Source: Mesorhizobium silamurunense (GTDB taxonomy: Bacteria > Pseudomonadota > Alphaproteobacteria > Rhizobiales > Rhizobiaceae). Taken from it: a stretch of DNA of 40,078 nt. The stretch is taken from assembly GCF_014843825.1 (NCBI RefSeq), contig NZ_JHQR01000007.1:1-40078 (forward strand), written 5' to 3'. A model generated the notes under the pieces. That model ran no database searches. It was not told the DNA's origin and saw only the letters and a list, made by a program, of their open reading frames with translations. Positions 27,651 to 35,635 of this stretch are shown in pieces; position 1 is the first letter of the stretch, and every line of letters starts with the position of its first letter. Both the position numbers and the translations under genes were made by a program.

Positions 27651-27870
27651 TCTCTTTCTCCTCTATGCGGGCAGGGAGGCGCCCGGTAATGCGTTACGTC
27701 AGGTCTGTTTCAGCTTCATTTCATGTCGATTGCAGGTCTGTGTCGTGGTCGTTCGATAGCTGCTTTTGGCAGCATCCTGCATCGATCGAGTTGACTATGC
27801 GCTTGAAGTGATGTTCAATCAAACGAAATGGGATGATCGTTTGCATCAGAAAAATTGAAGGCAAGCCCCT

Positions 27871-28770
27871 ATGAACGCGCCACTCAACCATCCTCTGCCG
27901 CTGCTCGATCTCGACGTCCTGCGCACTTTCGTGGCGATCGCCGAAACCGGCAGCTTCACCACCGCCGCCAATGCGGTGTTCCGCACGCCATCGGCCGTCT
28001 CCATGCAGATCAAGAAGCTGGAAGACATTCTCGGCCGCTCCGTCTTCGCGCGCGACGCGCGCTCGGTGACGCTGACCACGGACGGCGAAATGCTGCTCGG
28101 CTATGCCCGCCGGCTGTTGTCGATCAACCGCGAGGTGGTGTCGAAGTTCATCATTCCCGACATTGTCGGCGTGGTGCGGCTGGGTTCCCCGGACGATTAT
28201 GGCGAGCGCGTGCTGCCGCATGTGCTGAAGCGCTTCGCGCAGTCGCATCCGTCGATCGCCGTCGACGTCACCATCGACCAGAGCATCAATCTGCGCCGCC
28301 GCATGGACGACCGCGCGCTCGACATCACGCTGCTCACCAACTCCTACAAGACCAGCGCGCTCGGCGCCGAGGTGCTTTTAACCGAACCGATCGTCTGGGC
28401 CGGCGCCAAGGGCGGCTGCGCGCATCTGCGCGAACCGCTGCCGGTGTCGCTGTGGGAAGAAGGCTGCGCCTGGCGGGCCGGCGCCCTGGAAGCGCTCGGC
28501 CGCGAGGGCCGCAACTACCGCATCGCCTATATGAGCGCCCACACGGCCGGCCAGCGCGCCGCGATCATGGCCGATCTTGCCGTCGCGCCGCTGCCGAAGT
28601 CCTTCCTCGGCGACGAGATGGTGGAGCTCAGCCAGAAGGACGGCATGCCCGACATCGGCACCTACAATCTCGCCATGGTGGTGGCGCCGGACGCCAGCGC
28701 GCCGGTCAAGGCCGTTGCCGACCACATCCGCGCGACGTTCGAACTGTTCCGCGAAGCCGGCAAGTTCTGA
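27871..28770 (+). CDS. LysR family transcriptional regulator
   Basis: LysR-type regulator of 299 residues. The winged helix-turn-helix occupies about residues 16-75 (VLRTFVAIAETGSFTTAA, then TPSAVSMQIKKLE). It is followed by a two-subdomain periplasmic-binding-like ligand domain. The start at 27871 precedes the first helix at normal spacing. It diverges from the DUF1127 gene across a 220-nt gap (27651-27870) and converges on the alpha/beta hydrolase, with one base between their stops. The target is unknown; the hydrolase is not divergently arranged, so there is no classical LysR pairing. Confidence 0.93.
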   Translation: MNAPLNHPLPLLDLDVLRTFVAIAETGSFTTAANAVFRTPSAVSMQIKKLEDILGRSVFARDARSVTLTTDGEMLLGYARRLLSINREVVSKFIIPDIVGVVRLGSPDDYGERVLPHVLKRFAQSHPSIAVDVTIDQSINLRRRMDDRALDITLLTNSYKTSALGAEVLLTEPIVWAGAKGGCAHLREPLPVSLWEEGCAWRAGALEALGREGRNYRIAYMSAHTAGQRAAIMADLAVAPLPKSFLGDEMVELSQKDGMPDIGTYNLAMVVAPDASAPVKAVADHIRATFELFREAGKF

Positions 28771-28771
28771 G

Positions 28772-29737
28772 CTATTCCGCCGCCGGTGCGGTGCTGGCTG
28801 CGATCGTGGCTTTTGTCCTGCGCCGTGCACGGGCGCGCCGTGATGTCGGCTCACTGGTGAGGAAGTTGACGATGCTGTCACGCGCGCGGCGCGCTTCCGG
28901 CATCTCGATCAGCGGCCAGACGTGGAACATGCCTTCCTCGTAGACCACATCGACCTCGACGCCGGCGGCGCGCGCCCTTTCGGCGAAGATCAGATTGTCG
29001 GGGCTGAGCAGGTCGCGCGAGCCTGTGAGCAGCAGCGTTTTCGGCAGCACGGAGAGATCGCCGTAGAGCGGGCTGATGTGCCAGTCGGCGCGGTCGATGC
29101 CGGCGCTGTAGAGCCGGATCGCCTCGAGCCCGCCGGGAATGCCGAGCCAGGGGTCGTTGCGCTCCGCCTCGAACACCTCCGGATTGGACAGCGACATATC
29201 GAGGCCGGGCGAGATCAGCACATGGCGCGACGGTGTGGGAAGGCCTTCCTCGGCGGCCATCATGGTGAGTACCACGGCCATGTTGCCGCCGGCGGAATCG
29301 CCCATGAAGACGATATTCTCGGCATCGGTTTCTTCCAGCATGCGTCGGTAGACGTCGCCAACCATGCCGAACATGTCATGGAAATTGTGCTCCGGCGCGA
29401 TCGGATAGATCGGCACGGTGACGCCGAAACCCAGCCGCTCCGCCATCTCGGCGATCAGCACCCAGTGATAGGAAGTGATCTGAAAGACGAATGCGCCGCC
29501 ATGCATATAGAGGATGCGCCGGCGCTCGCCGGGTTTCGGCGCGATCTCATAGACGGGAAAACCGTCGACGCTGGTCTCGGCGATGTCGAGCCGCGCCTTC
29601 AGAAGGGCCGGCGGATGATAGTCTTCGGTCTTGCGGGCGTAGGCGATCCAGCGCTGCAGATTCTCAGGACTGGAGAAGGCCTTCTTGCGGCTGTGCCTGA
29701 GAATGAACGAGACAACGTGGCTTTTCAAACTGGGCAT
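28772..29737 (-). CDS. Alpha/beta hydrolase, hormone-sensitive lipase family esterase
   Basis: Esterase of 321 residues. The oxyanion-hole motif HGG (residues 79-81 in YMHGGAFVF) and nucleophile elbow GDSAGG (S148) identify the HSL family. The acid is likely in TGSRDLLSPDN and the His in EGMFHVWPL. The C-terminal tail is Arg/Ala-rich (PTSRRARARRRTKATIAAS) and looks non-catalytic. The start at 29737 is the first Met of a conserved-looking N-terminus. A weak promoter candidate (TTGACA at 29812-29817 on the minus strand) lies about 75 nt upstream. The substrate is unknown. Confidence 0.88.
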   Translation of the reverse strand: MPSLKSHVVSFILRHSRKKAFSSPENLQRWIAYARKTEDYHPPALLKARLDIAETSVDGFPVYEIAPKPGERRRILYMHGGAFVFQITSYHWVLIAEMAERLGFGVTVPIYPIAPEHNFHDMFGMVGDVYRRMLEETDAENIVFMGDSAGGNMAVVLTMMAAEEGLPTPSRHVLISPGLDMSLSNPEVFEAERNDPWLGIPGGLEAIRLYSAGIDRADWHISPLYGDLSVLPKTLLLTGSRDLLSPDNLIFAERARAAGVEVDVVYEEGMFHVWPLIEMPEARRARDSIVNFLTSEPTSRRARARRRTKATIAASTAPAAE

Positions 29738-29873
29738 GCGGATACACGGACTTTGGCAGAGCCGACTAAGAGAATTCCCCCACTAGACGAAGATCGTAGC
29801 TCAGTTAAAAATGTCAAGGCGCGCCATGGGCACATCGGCGTGATGCGACGCCCGATTCGATGGCAGGCGCGCG

Positions 29874-29984
29874 TCACCGTCGCCCCGGCAGCAGCGCGGC
29901 GCGCAGCTTGTTGTCGCCGGTCACCGAGGCCGCTTGCCGGCCCCGGCGTTTGCCGAGCAGCTTGCATTTGTCGGCGAAGGTCAT
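29874..29984 (-). CDS. Possible coupled small protein, 36 residues, downstream of DUF1127
   Basis: Begins MTFADKCKLLGKRRGRQ and ends in LLPGRR. The ATG shares its A with the DUF1127 stop codon (TGATG), a classic coupling arrangement. Nearly all third codon positions are G or C, as in true genes here. The product is short, strongly basic and has one Cys. There is no family match that I know. The remainder of 29738-29873 holds only the hydrolase upstream region. Confidence 0.4.
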   Translation of the reverse strand: MTFADKCKLLGKRRGRQAASVTGDNKLRAALLPGRR

Positions 29985-30169
29985 CAGCGCGGCGTGCCGA
30001 GCAGCAGCTTGTGAAGAGCTGCCTGCGGGTCGCTCGGCGGCGAAGCCGGCCAGCCGATATCCTTCTGGACATGCGCCGGCAGGTCGTTGAGCGCACGGAT
30101 CGCCTTGCTCCGGGCATGGGCCTGCCTGATGGACACGCCGAAGCGGCCTAGGTTATCGAACATCGACAT
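29984..30169 (-). CDS. DUF1127 family small protein (second copy)
   Basis: Protein of 61 residues with the DUF1127 core DLPAHVQKDIGWPAS at about residues 28-42. ATG 30169 (MSMFDNLGRFGVSIRQ) is preferred because GGGAG at 30176-30180 is 6 nt upstream; ATG 30175 would touch that site. The last codon overlaps the start of a possible 36-residue reading frame. The upstream region contains a hairpin and a CATTTG/CAAATG palindrome. Role unknown, as for most of the family. Confidence 0.85.
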   Translation of the reverse strand: MSMFDNLGRFGVSIRQAHARSKAIRALNDLPAHVQKDIGWPASPPSDPQAALHKLLLGTPR

Positions 30170-30279
30170 TTTCATCTCCCTTGAAGAGCGGCGGCCGAGG
30201 ACTATCCCGGGCCGCCGTTCGATGGGCCGTTAAATGTCTCACGTGTGTATCGGATGGATTTCGCGAAAACAGCGTTTCG

Positions 30280-30320
30280 GTTTCCGGCTCGGCGGATCCG
30301 GAAACATTTGTATGCAAATG
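30280..30320. promoter_or_regulatory. Hairpin and adjoining palindrome between the activase gene and the DUF1127 gene
   Basis: GTTTCCGG (30280-30287) and CCGGAAAC (30298-30305) form a perfect 8-bp stem with a 10-nt loop. Directly next to it CATTTG (30305-30310), TATG, CAAATG (30315-30320) form a second perfect palindrome. The hairpin could terminate the minus-strand activase operon, whose stop is at 30352. The palindrome, with core TTGTATGCAA, looks like a site for a dimeric repressor. Confidence 0.4.
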
Positions 30321-30351
30321 AAATCCAAATGCAGGTCGGTAAGAAGCAGGC

Positions 30352-32421
30352 CTATTCGCGGCCGCGGCGTGCCGCGCGCTCCTCGCGTGAGCGCCGACGC
30401 GGGGTGGCGTCGCCCGCGGCGCCGTCCTCGCCGACCGTTTTGCGCGGCGGCAGCTTCACCGCGGCGGCCAGTTTTGGGAACGGGTCGACCTTGTTCGGCA
30501 GCGCCATGGCGTAGACGAAGTGCTCCTGGAATTTTGGTTCCAGCGCGGTCTCGATCTTCTCGATCCGGCTCACCGTCTCCTCGATCTCGCGACGATAGCC
30601 GCGATTGAGGAGCGCCATGCGCGCGCCGGCGCCGGCGGCATTGCCGACGGCCGAGACCTTGTCGAGGTCGCAGTCGGGGATCAGGCCCAGCACCATGGCG
30701 TATTTCGGATCGATGAAGGAGCCGAAGGCACCGGCGAAATGGATGCGGTCGACATGGTCGGTGTGCTGCTTTTCCATCAAAAGCTTGGTGCCGGCATAGA
30801 GCGCCGCCTTGGCAAGCTGGATGGCGCGCACGTCATTCTGGGTGATGGTGATCTTCGGCTCGCCGTCCTTCAGCACGTAGGAGAAGGTGCGGCCATTGGC
30901 GACGATGCGCGGCGAGCGCGCGGCCAGCGAACCATCGACGACGCCATCTTCCGAGATGATGCCGACGAGATACATCTCGGCCACCACTTCGATGATGCCG
31001 GAGCCGCAAATGCCGGTGACGCCGGTCGCCTGCACGCTTTCGGCGAAGCCCGGCTGATCGGACCAGAGCTCCGAGCCGATGACGCGGTAGCGCGGCTCGA
31101 GCGTTTCGGGATCGATGCGCACGCGCTCGATGGCGCCGGGGGCGGCGCGCTGGCCGCCGGAAATCTCAGCGCCCTCGAAGGCAGGACCAGTGGGCGAGGA
31201 GGCGGCCACGACGCGCGTGCTGTTGCCGAGCACGATCTCGGCATTGGTGCCGACATCGACGATCAGCATCATCTCGTCCTGGCGGTGCGGGCCTTCCGAG
31301 AGCGTGACCGCGGCGGCATCGGCGCCCACATGGCCGGCGATGCAAGGCAGCATATAGAGGCGCGCGCCCTGGTTCAGCTTCAGGCCGAGGTCGGAGGCCT
31401 TGATGCGCACGGCGCCCGAAACGGCCAGTGCGAAAGGCGCGCCGCCGAGCTCGGTCGGATCGATACCGAGAAACAGGTGGTGCATGATCGGATTGCCGAC
31501 GAACACCGCGTCGAGGATGTCGTTGCGCTGCACATTGCCTTCCGCGCAGACCTTGTCGACGAGGCCGGAGACGGCCTCGCGCACGGCGACCGTCATGCCT
31601 TCTCGGCCATCCGGGTTCATCATCACATAGGAGACGCGGCTCATCAGATCCTCGCCGAAGCGGATCTGCGGATTGGACGTGCCGGAGGAGGCGGCGACGC
31701 GGCCCGACAGCAGCGACACCAGATGCATGGCAATGGTGGTCGAACCGATGTCGCAGGCGAGGCCATAGGCCTCGTTCTTCAGGCCGGGCCACAGCGCGAT
31801 GACGCGCGCGATGTCGCTGTCGGCATCCTTGTGGATGGCGGCGGTGGCGGTCCAGTTGCCCTTGCGCAGGATGCCCTGCACCTGCGGCAGCAGATAGAAG
31901 TCGAATTCGAGGTTCTTGAAGCCCCAATCCTTCATCAAGGCGATCTTGAGCCGATCGAGATCGCCGAGCGGCTTGTGCATGTCGGGTTCTTCGATCTCGA
32001 CATAGCACATGCGGATCGCCGTATCGCGGGCGATGACCCTGGTGTCGGCGTCCTTGCGGATGGTCTGGGCGTTGATGACCGTGTCCTGCGGCACGTCGAT
32101 GACGAGATCGCCGAGGATCTGCGCCGAGCAGGAGAGGCGACGGCGTTCCGGCAGGCCGCGCACGCGCTCATAGCGCTCTTCCTTGGCGCCCTTGGACGAG
32201 ATGTGGTCGTTGGACGAGACGATCTTGTGCTTGGCGAAATTGCCTTCCTGCACCTCGATCTGGCAGCGCCCGCAGGTGGCGCGGCCGCCGCACACGCTCT
32301 CGACATAGACGCCGAGCTGGCGCGCGGCATCAAGCACCGGCGTTCCAAGAGGGAACCGCCCGCGCTTGCCTGACGGCATGAACAGCACGAGCGGGTCGGT
32401 TATGTTCGGGGGAGGGTTCAT
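30352..32421 (-). CDS. RamA-like corrinoid activation protein (ferredoxin + ASKHA/DUF4445)
   Basis: ATP-dependent reductive activase of 689 residues that would return oxidised Co(II) corrinoid protein to active Co(I). The N-terminal plant-type 2Fe-2S domain has C44-x5-C50-x2-C53 and C98. The C-terminal ASKHA nucleotide-binding fold shows LACDIGSTTIAMHL near residue 230, IVDVGTNAEIVLG near 385 and GICGSGIIEVVAEM near 465. This architecture matches the RACE proteins of acetogens and O-demethylase systems, not archaeal RamA with its 4Fe-4S tail. The extreme C-terminus is Arg-rich (TPRRRSREERAARRGRE). The start at 32421 follows GGGAGG. It is the last gene of the minus-strand C1 operon. Confidence 0.92.
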   Translation of the reverse strand: MNPPPNITDPLVLFMPSGKRGRFPLGTPVLDAARQLGVYVESVCGGRATCGRCQIEVQEGNFAKHKIVSSNDHISSKGAKEERYERVRGLPERRRLSCSAQILGDLVIDVPQDTVINAQTIRKDADTRVIARDTAIRMCYVEIEEPDMHKPLGDLDRLKIALMKDWGFKNLEFDFYLLPQVQGILRKGNWTATAAIHKDADSDIARVIALWPGLKNEAYGLACDIGSTTIAMHLVSLLSGRVAASSGTSNPQIRFGEDLMSRVSYVMMNPDGREGMTVAVREAVSGLVDKVCAEGNVQRNDILDAVFVGNPIMHHLFLGIDPTELGGAPFALAVSGAVRIKASDLGLKLNQGARLYMLPCIAGHVGADAAAVTLSEGPHRQDEMMLIVDVGTNAEIVLGNSTRVVAASSPTGPAFEGAEISGGQRAAPGAIERVRIDPETLEPRYRVIGSELWSDQPGFAESVQATGVTGICGSGIIEVVAEMYLVGIISEDGVVDGSLAARSPRIVANGRTFSYVLKDGEPKITITQNDVRAIQLAKAALYAGTKLLMEKQHTDHVDRIHFAGAFGSFIDPKYAMVLGLIPDCDLDKVSAVGNAAGAGARMALLNRGYRREIEETVSRIEKIETALEPKFQEHFVYAMALPNKVDPFPKLAAAVKLPPRKTVGEDGAAGDATPRRRSREERAARRGRE

Positions 32422-32463
32422 ATGCGAATACCTCCCTCTGTCGAAAAAGTCACAATCTTTACC

Positions 32464-33438
32464 TTACGCCCTCGCCATGCGGGCCTCTCGGCCGCCGCGA
32501 CGCCGCCCGCCATTGCCGCCGCCTTCGCCTGGAGTGTTAACCGCTGTTGGCGCCGCGACCGCATGGCCGCCTTCAGCCGGCTTGTAGTCTTTGTAGGTGC
32601 GAATCCAGGTGGTGCAGTTCTCGTCGGTGCCGTTGAGCACGTTGGCGCCGCGCACGGCCTCCATCTCCTGCGGGCGGACCGGGTTCATGATGGCGCTCGT
32701 CATGCCGGCGCCGATCACCATCGGGATGAAGGAGGCGTTGATGCCGTGGCGATGCGGCAGGCCGAAGGAGATGTTGGAGAGGCCGCAAGTGGTGTTGACC
32801 TTGAGCTCTTCGCGCAGGCGGCGCAGCAACGCGAACACTTGGCGGCCGGCATCGCCCAGCGCGCCGATCGGCATTACCAGCGGATCGACGACGACGTCAT
32901 GCGCGGGAATACCGTGGTCGGCGCAGCGCTCGACGATCTTCTTGGCGACGGCGAAGCGGACGTCCGGATCCATCGAGATGCCGGTCTCGTCGTTGGAGAT
33001 GGCGACGACCGGGACGTTGTATTTCTTGACCAGCGGCAGGATGGCCTCGAGCTTCTCTTCCTCGCCGGTAACGGAGTTGACCAGCGGGCGGCCCTTGGCG
33101 ACCTTGAGCGCCGCCTCGATCGCGGCGGTCACCGAGGAGTCGATCGACAGCGGCAGGTCGACCAGGCCCTGCACGATCTCTAGCGTCTGCACCAGCAGTG
33201 CCGGCTCGGTGGCATTGGGATCGACAGCGGTGACGCCGGCATTGACGTCGAGCATGGTGGCGCCGCAGGCGGCCTGCTCCAGCGCATCCTTGATGACGGT
33301 CTCGAAGTTGCCGGCCACCATCTCGGCGGCAAGCTTCTTGCGGCCGGTCGGGTTGATGCGCTCGCCGATCACGCAGAAGGGCTGATCGAAGCCGATGACG
33401 ATTTCTCGGGTCGCCGAGGCGACGATGGTGCGGGTCAT
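32464..33438 (-). CDS. Pterin-binding methyltransferase (methylcorrinoid:tetrahydrofolate, MtgA/MtvA/AcsE-like)
   Basis: TIM-barrel protein of 324 residues in the dihydropteroate-synthase-like family. The N-terminal FCVIGERINPTGRKKL is the hallmark of the methyl-THF:corrinoid group. MLDVNAG, LSIDSS, PLVNSVTGEEEKL, VVAISNDETG and TTCGLSNISFGLPHR are the expected pterin-pocket segments. In catabolic systems it moves methyl from Co(III) to THF. After about residue 300 the sequence becomes a Gly/Arg-rich tail (GEGGGNGGRRRGGREARMARA), beyond the usual domain of about 270-300 residues. The start at 33438 has GGAGAG upstream. An 81-nt gap with a strong palindrome separates it from metF. Confidence 0.92.
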   Translation of the reverse strand: MTRTIVASATREIVIGFDQPFCVIGERINPTGRKKLAAEMVAGNFETVIKDALEQAACGATMLDVNAGVTAVDPNATEPALLVQTLEIVQGLVDLPLSIDSSVTAAIEAALKVAKGRPLVNSVTGEEEKLEAILPLVKKYNVPVVAISNDETGISMDPDVRFAVAKKIVERCADHGIPAHDVVVDPLVMPIGALGDAGRQVFALLRRLREELKVNTTCGLSNISFGLPHRHGINASFIPMVIGAGMTSAIMNPVRPQEMEAVRGANVLNGTDENCTTWIRTYKDYKPAEGGHAVAAPTAVNTPGEGGGNGGRRRGGREARMARA

Positions 33439-33454
33439 GAAATCTCTCCGTCGG

Positions 33455-33476
33455 GATATAAAGAGTTCTTTATATC
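33455..33476. promoter_or_regulatory. Perfect AT-rich palindrome in front of the pterin-binding methyltransferase gene
   Basis: GATATAAAG (33455-33463) and CTTTATATC (33468-33476) are perfect complements around AGTT, 17 nt upstream of the start at 33438. It is an island of AT in GC-rich DNA. Rhizobia use ArsR-type repressors (SahR/SamR) at methionine and one-carbon genes, and an ATAAAG-type palindrome is in keeping with that, but my memory of those motifs is not exact. Confidence 0.55.
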
Positions 33477-33519
33477 GTTATCTGATTTCGTTCAAGTGAA
33501 TGGTTGCAGGCTGCGCTTT

Positions 33520-34611
33520 TCAGTGCGCGATCTTCACCATGTCCACCTGGGTTTCGGTAATCTCGTCATGCAGCAGGTGGTCGAGCCGGTCGGCAACCAT
33601 CTGGTCGTCGCGGCGCATCTCCCGCTTCCAGGGCTGGCGGCCTTTCAGCACGCCCGATTCATCGACGATCTCGGCCACATATTCCTCCTGGCGGTAGGCC
33701 ATCACATGGACGCCGGCGACGCCCGGGATTTCCTTCACCTCGTTGATGATGTCGATGCAGAGCTGCTTGCCTTCCCTCTTCTGGTCCTGCGCGCCCTCAA
33801 GGCGCTTGATGATCGCATCGGGAATATGGATGCCCGGCACGTTGGAGCGGATCCATTTCGCGGTCTTGGCGGAAGCGAGCGGCCCGACGCCGCACAGGAC
33901 GAAGACCTTCTCGGTGTGGCCGAGATCGCGCGCCTTCTGCATGAAGGTTTTGAACATCGGCACGTCGAAGCAATACTGCGTCTGCACGAACTGCGCGCCA
34001 GCGGCGATCTTCTTGCCGAGATGGATCGGGCGGAAATCGAAAGGCGGCGCGAAGGGATTGACGGCGGCACCGAGGAAGACCTGCGGCGGCGTCGTCAGCT
34101 TGCGGCCGGACAGGAACTTGCCGTTGTCGCGCATGATGCGGATGGTTTCGAGCAACGACATGGAATCGAGGTCGAACACCGGCTTGGCGCCAGGCTGGTC
34201 GCCGGCCTGCACGCCGTCGCCGGTGAGGCAGAGCATATTGGCCACGCCCATCGCCGCACCGCCCAGCACGTCGCCCTGGATGGCGATGCGGTTCTTGTCG
34301 CGGCAGGCGATCTGCATGATCGGGGCATAGCCCATGCGGGTGAGCAATGCGCAGATGCCGACCGAGGACATGTGGCAGTTGGCGCCGGACGCATCGACCG
34401 CATTGATGGCGTCGACCCAGCCATCGAAGATCTTGGCGCGGTTGTAGACGTCTTCCGGGTCGGCGCTATCGGGCGGGTTGAGCTCGGTCGTCACCGCGAA
34501 CTCGCCGCGGCGCAGCACGCGCTCCAGCCGGCCGCGCGAAGTGTGTCCGGGCAGGGGATCGAGCGGCAGGTGGATGCCGGCCGGGTTCTCGTCGCGCTGG
34601 CGGGCGCTCAT
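33520..34611 (-). CDS. Methylenetetrahydrofolate reductase (MetF) family protein
   Basis: FAD-dependent TIM-barrel enzyme of 363 residues interconverting methyl-THF and methylene-THF. Early TTELNPPDSADPEDV includes the catalytic Glu. LCLTGDGVQAGDQPGAKPVFDLDS and FVQTQYCFDVPMFKTFM are family hallmarks. The length exceeds the classic 290-300 residues because of a C-terminal extension with VMAYRQEEYVAEIVDES. In this operon the useful direction is oxidation of methyl-THF formed by the pterin-binding methyltransferase. It overlaps the MetV-like gene by ATGA, the arrangement of MetF-MetV complexes in acetogens, so electrons probably leave through that Fe-S partner. Confidence 0.92.
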   Translation of the reverse strand: MSARQRDENPAGIHLPLDPLPGHTSRGRLERVLRRGEFAVTTELNPPDSADPEDVYNRAKIFDGWVDAINAVDASGANCHMSSVGICALLTRMGYAPIMQIACRDKNRIAIQGDVLGGAAMGVANMLCLTGDGVQAGDQPGAKPVFDLDSMSLLETIRIMRDNGKFLSGRKLTTPPQVFLGAAVNPFAPPFDFRPIHLGKKIAAGAQFVQTQYCFDVPMFKTFMQKARDLGHTEKVFVLCGVGPLASAKTAKWIRSNVPGIHIPDAIIKRLEGAQDQKREGKQLCIDIINEVKEIPGVAGVHVMAYRQEEYVAEIVDESGVLKGRQPWKREMRRDDQMVADRLDHLLHDEITETQVDMVKIAH

Positions 34612-35207
34612 GCTGAAGCTCCGGGGTTCTGCGGGTTCTGGGCGGCTTCACGCGCCGCGGCCGCCTGCGCGGTCACTCGCAGCCAGGCCGAGGTTTCGCG
34701 CAGCGACTGGTCGACAGGCTTCTGCACGGTGAGGATCCTGTCGCCGTGCTGCATGTTGCGCGAGCCTTCCCAGGCCTTGACCCAGACGCAGGGCATGTCC
34801 GGTTCGACCTCGCAATTGCCGTTGGCGCGCACGCCGCCGCACGGGCCGTTGCGCAGCTGCTTCGGGCAGTTCATCGGGCACGACATGCCGGTGGAGGAGA
34901 GGATGCACTGGCCGCACATGCGGCAGTCGAACATGAAGCCCTTGACCCGCTTCTCGACGAATTTCACCGGCGCTTCGACACGGCCGTAGCCGATGCCCTT
35001 CCACAGAGGATGCAAGAGCAGGAAGACGTCGGCGAACCTGCTGTAGAACCATTCGAGCAATCGCGAGTGCCGGATAGACCACAATCTCACGGCAAAAGTG
35101 CGCTGGACGCGCCGCTGCGGCGACACGTCGGCAGGCTTGTAGTCGGACTTCGGCGCTGCCTTCTTGACCAATGTGGCCTGGGTAACTGTCGGCTGCTTCT
35201 CAGACAT
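34608..35207 (-). CDS. MetV-like Fe-S partner of MetF (MTHFR C-terminal domain protein)
   Basis: Protein of 199 residues whose centre is Cys-rich. It contains FDCRMCGQCILSSTGM, then SCPMNCPKQLRNGPCGG and NGNCEVEPDMPCVWVKAW, about residues 90-150, which suits Fe-S or zinc binding as in MetV/MTHFR_C proteins. The first 40 residues are basic and polar. The start at 35207 (MSEKQPTVTQATLV) overlaps the previous stop by 8 nt; the frame up to 35264 only duplicates coding sequence of the neighbour. It is coupled to metF through ATGA and probably needed for its activity or electron transfer. Confidence 0.85.
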   Translation of the reverse strand: MSEKQPTVTQATLVKKAAPKSDYKPADVSPQRRVQRTFAVRLWSIRHSRLLEWFYSRFADVFLLLHPLWKGIGYGRVEAPVKFVEKRVKGFMFDCRMCGQCILSSTGMSCPMNCPKQLRNGPCGGVRANGNCEVEPDMPCVWVKAWEGSRNMQHGDRILTVQKPVDQSLRETSAWLRVTAQAAAAREAAQNPQNPGASA

Positions 35208-35502
35208 TTTCTTTCCCGCCAGCCTTGACCAGAGCGACCAGCCGCTCGCGGTCATATTTCGCATCGAGTTGCTGGTAGGCCTTCTCGACCTCGGCCTCGA
35301 TGTCGTCGCCGACCGGAACCGGATCGGCCTTGCGCCATTCGGCCAGATAGTCGTCGGTGCCGCCGGCGCCGGTGCGCATGGCGCACATGTCGATTGCCTC
35401 GGTGAAGCGCAACGGCAATTCGCGCTTGGCGTTCTGCCGGCCCTTCTTGACGATGACCTGTGCAGGGATGTCGCGCCAATAGACGACGATCAGATCGGCC
35501 AT
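35200..35502 (-). CDS. PF13769-type 'virulence factor' small protein of the C1 operon
   Basis: Protein of 100 residues starting MADLIVVYWRDIPAQVIVKK. It contains RQNAKRELPLRFTEAIDMCAMRTG and a helical acidic C-terminal half. I recognise it as the small domain annotated Virulence_fact (PF13769), named historically, with no established biochemical role. It is the first gene of the MetV-MetF-methyltransferase-activase operon and overlaps the MetV-like gene by 8 nt. That position suggests a chaperone, scaffold or electron-transfer accessory for folate oxidation or corrinoid repair, not virulence. There is one conserved-looking Cys (MCAMRTG). Confidence 0.8.
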   Translation of the reverse strand: MADLIVVYWRDIPAQVIVKKGRQNAKRELPLRFTEAIDMCAMRTGAGGTDDYLAEWRKADPVPVGDDIEAEVEKAYQQLDAKYDRERLVALVKAGGKENV

Positions 35503-35581
35503 GAAATCTCACTCCTCGATGTTTGGAGCATTGCCGCATGCGCCCTTGGGCCGCTTGTTATGGGACGACGCGCGCGCCTTC

Positions 35582-35598
35582 AAAAGCGACGCTGTCGA
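35582..35598. promoter_or_regulatory. GCGAC/TGTCG inverted motif upstream of the C1 operon
   Basis: AAAAGCGAC (35582-35590) followed by TGTCGA (35593-35598) places inverted GCGAC/GTCG(A) half-sites about 85 nt upstream of the first gene of the operon, in the 133-nt gap before the formyltransferase stop. It resembles the AAAGCGAC and TGTCG elements beside the corrinoid protein gene. No cobalamin riboswitch box is visible here. Confidence 0.3.
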
Positions 35599-35635
35599 TG
35601 ACACAAAGCGAACGCTGAAATCCGACGCCGGCTGA

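Noticed and set aside
30520..32373. 617-residue plus-strand open frame across the activase gene
   Set aside because: Shadow of the RamA-like gene: no domain, His/Asp/Gly-rich low-complexity product, and no ribosome-binding site of note.
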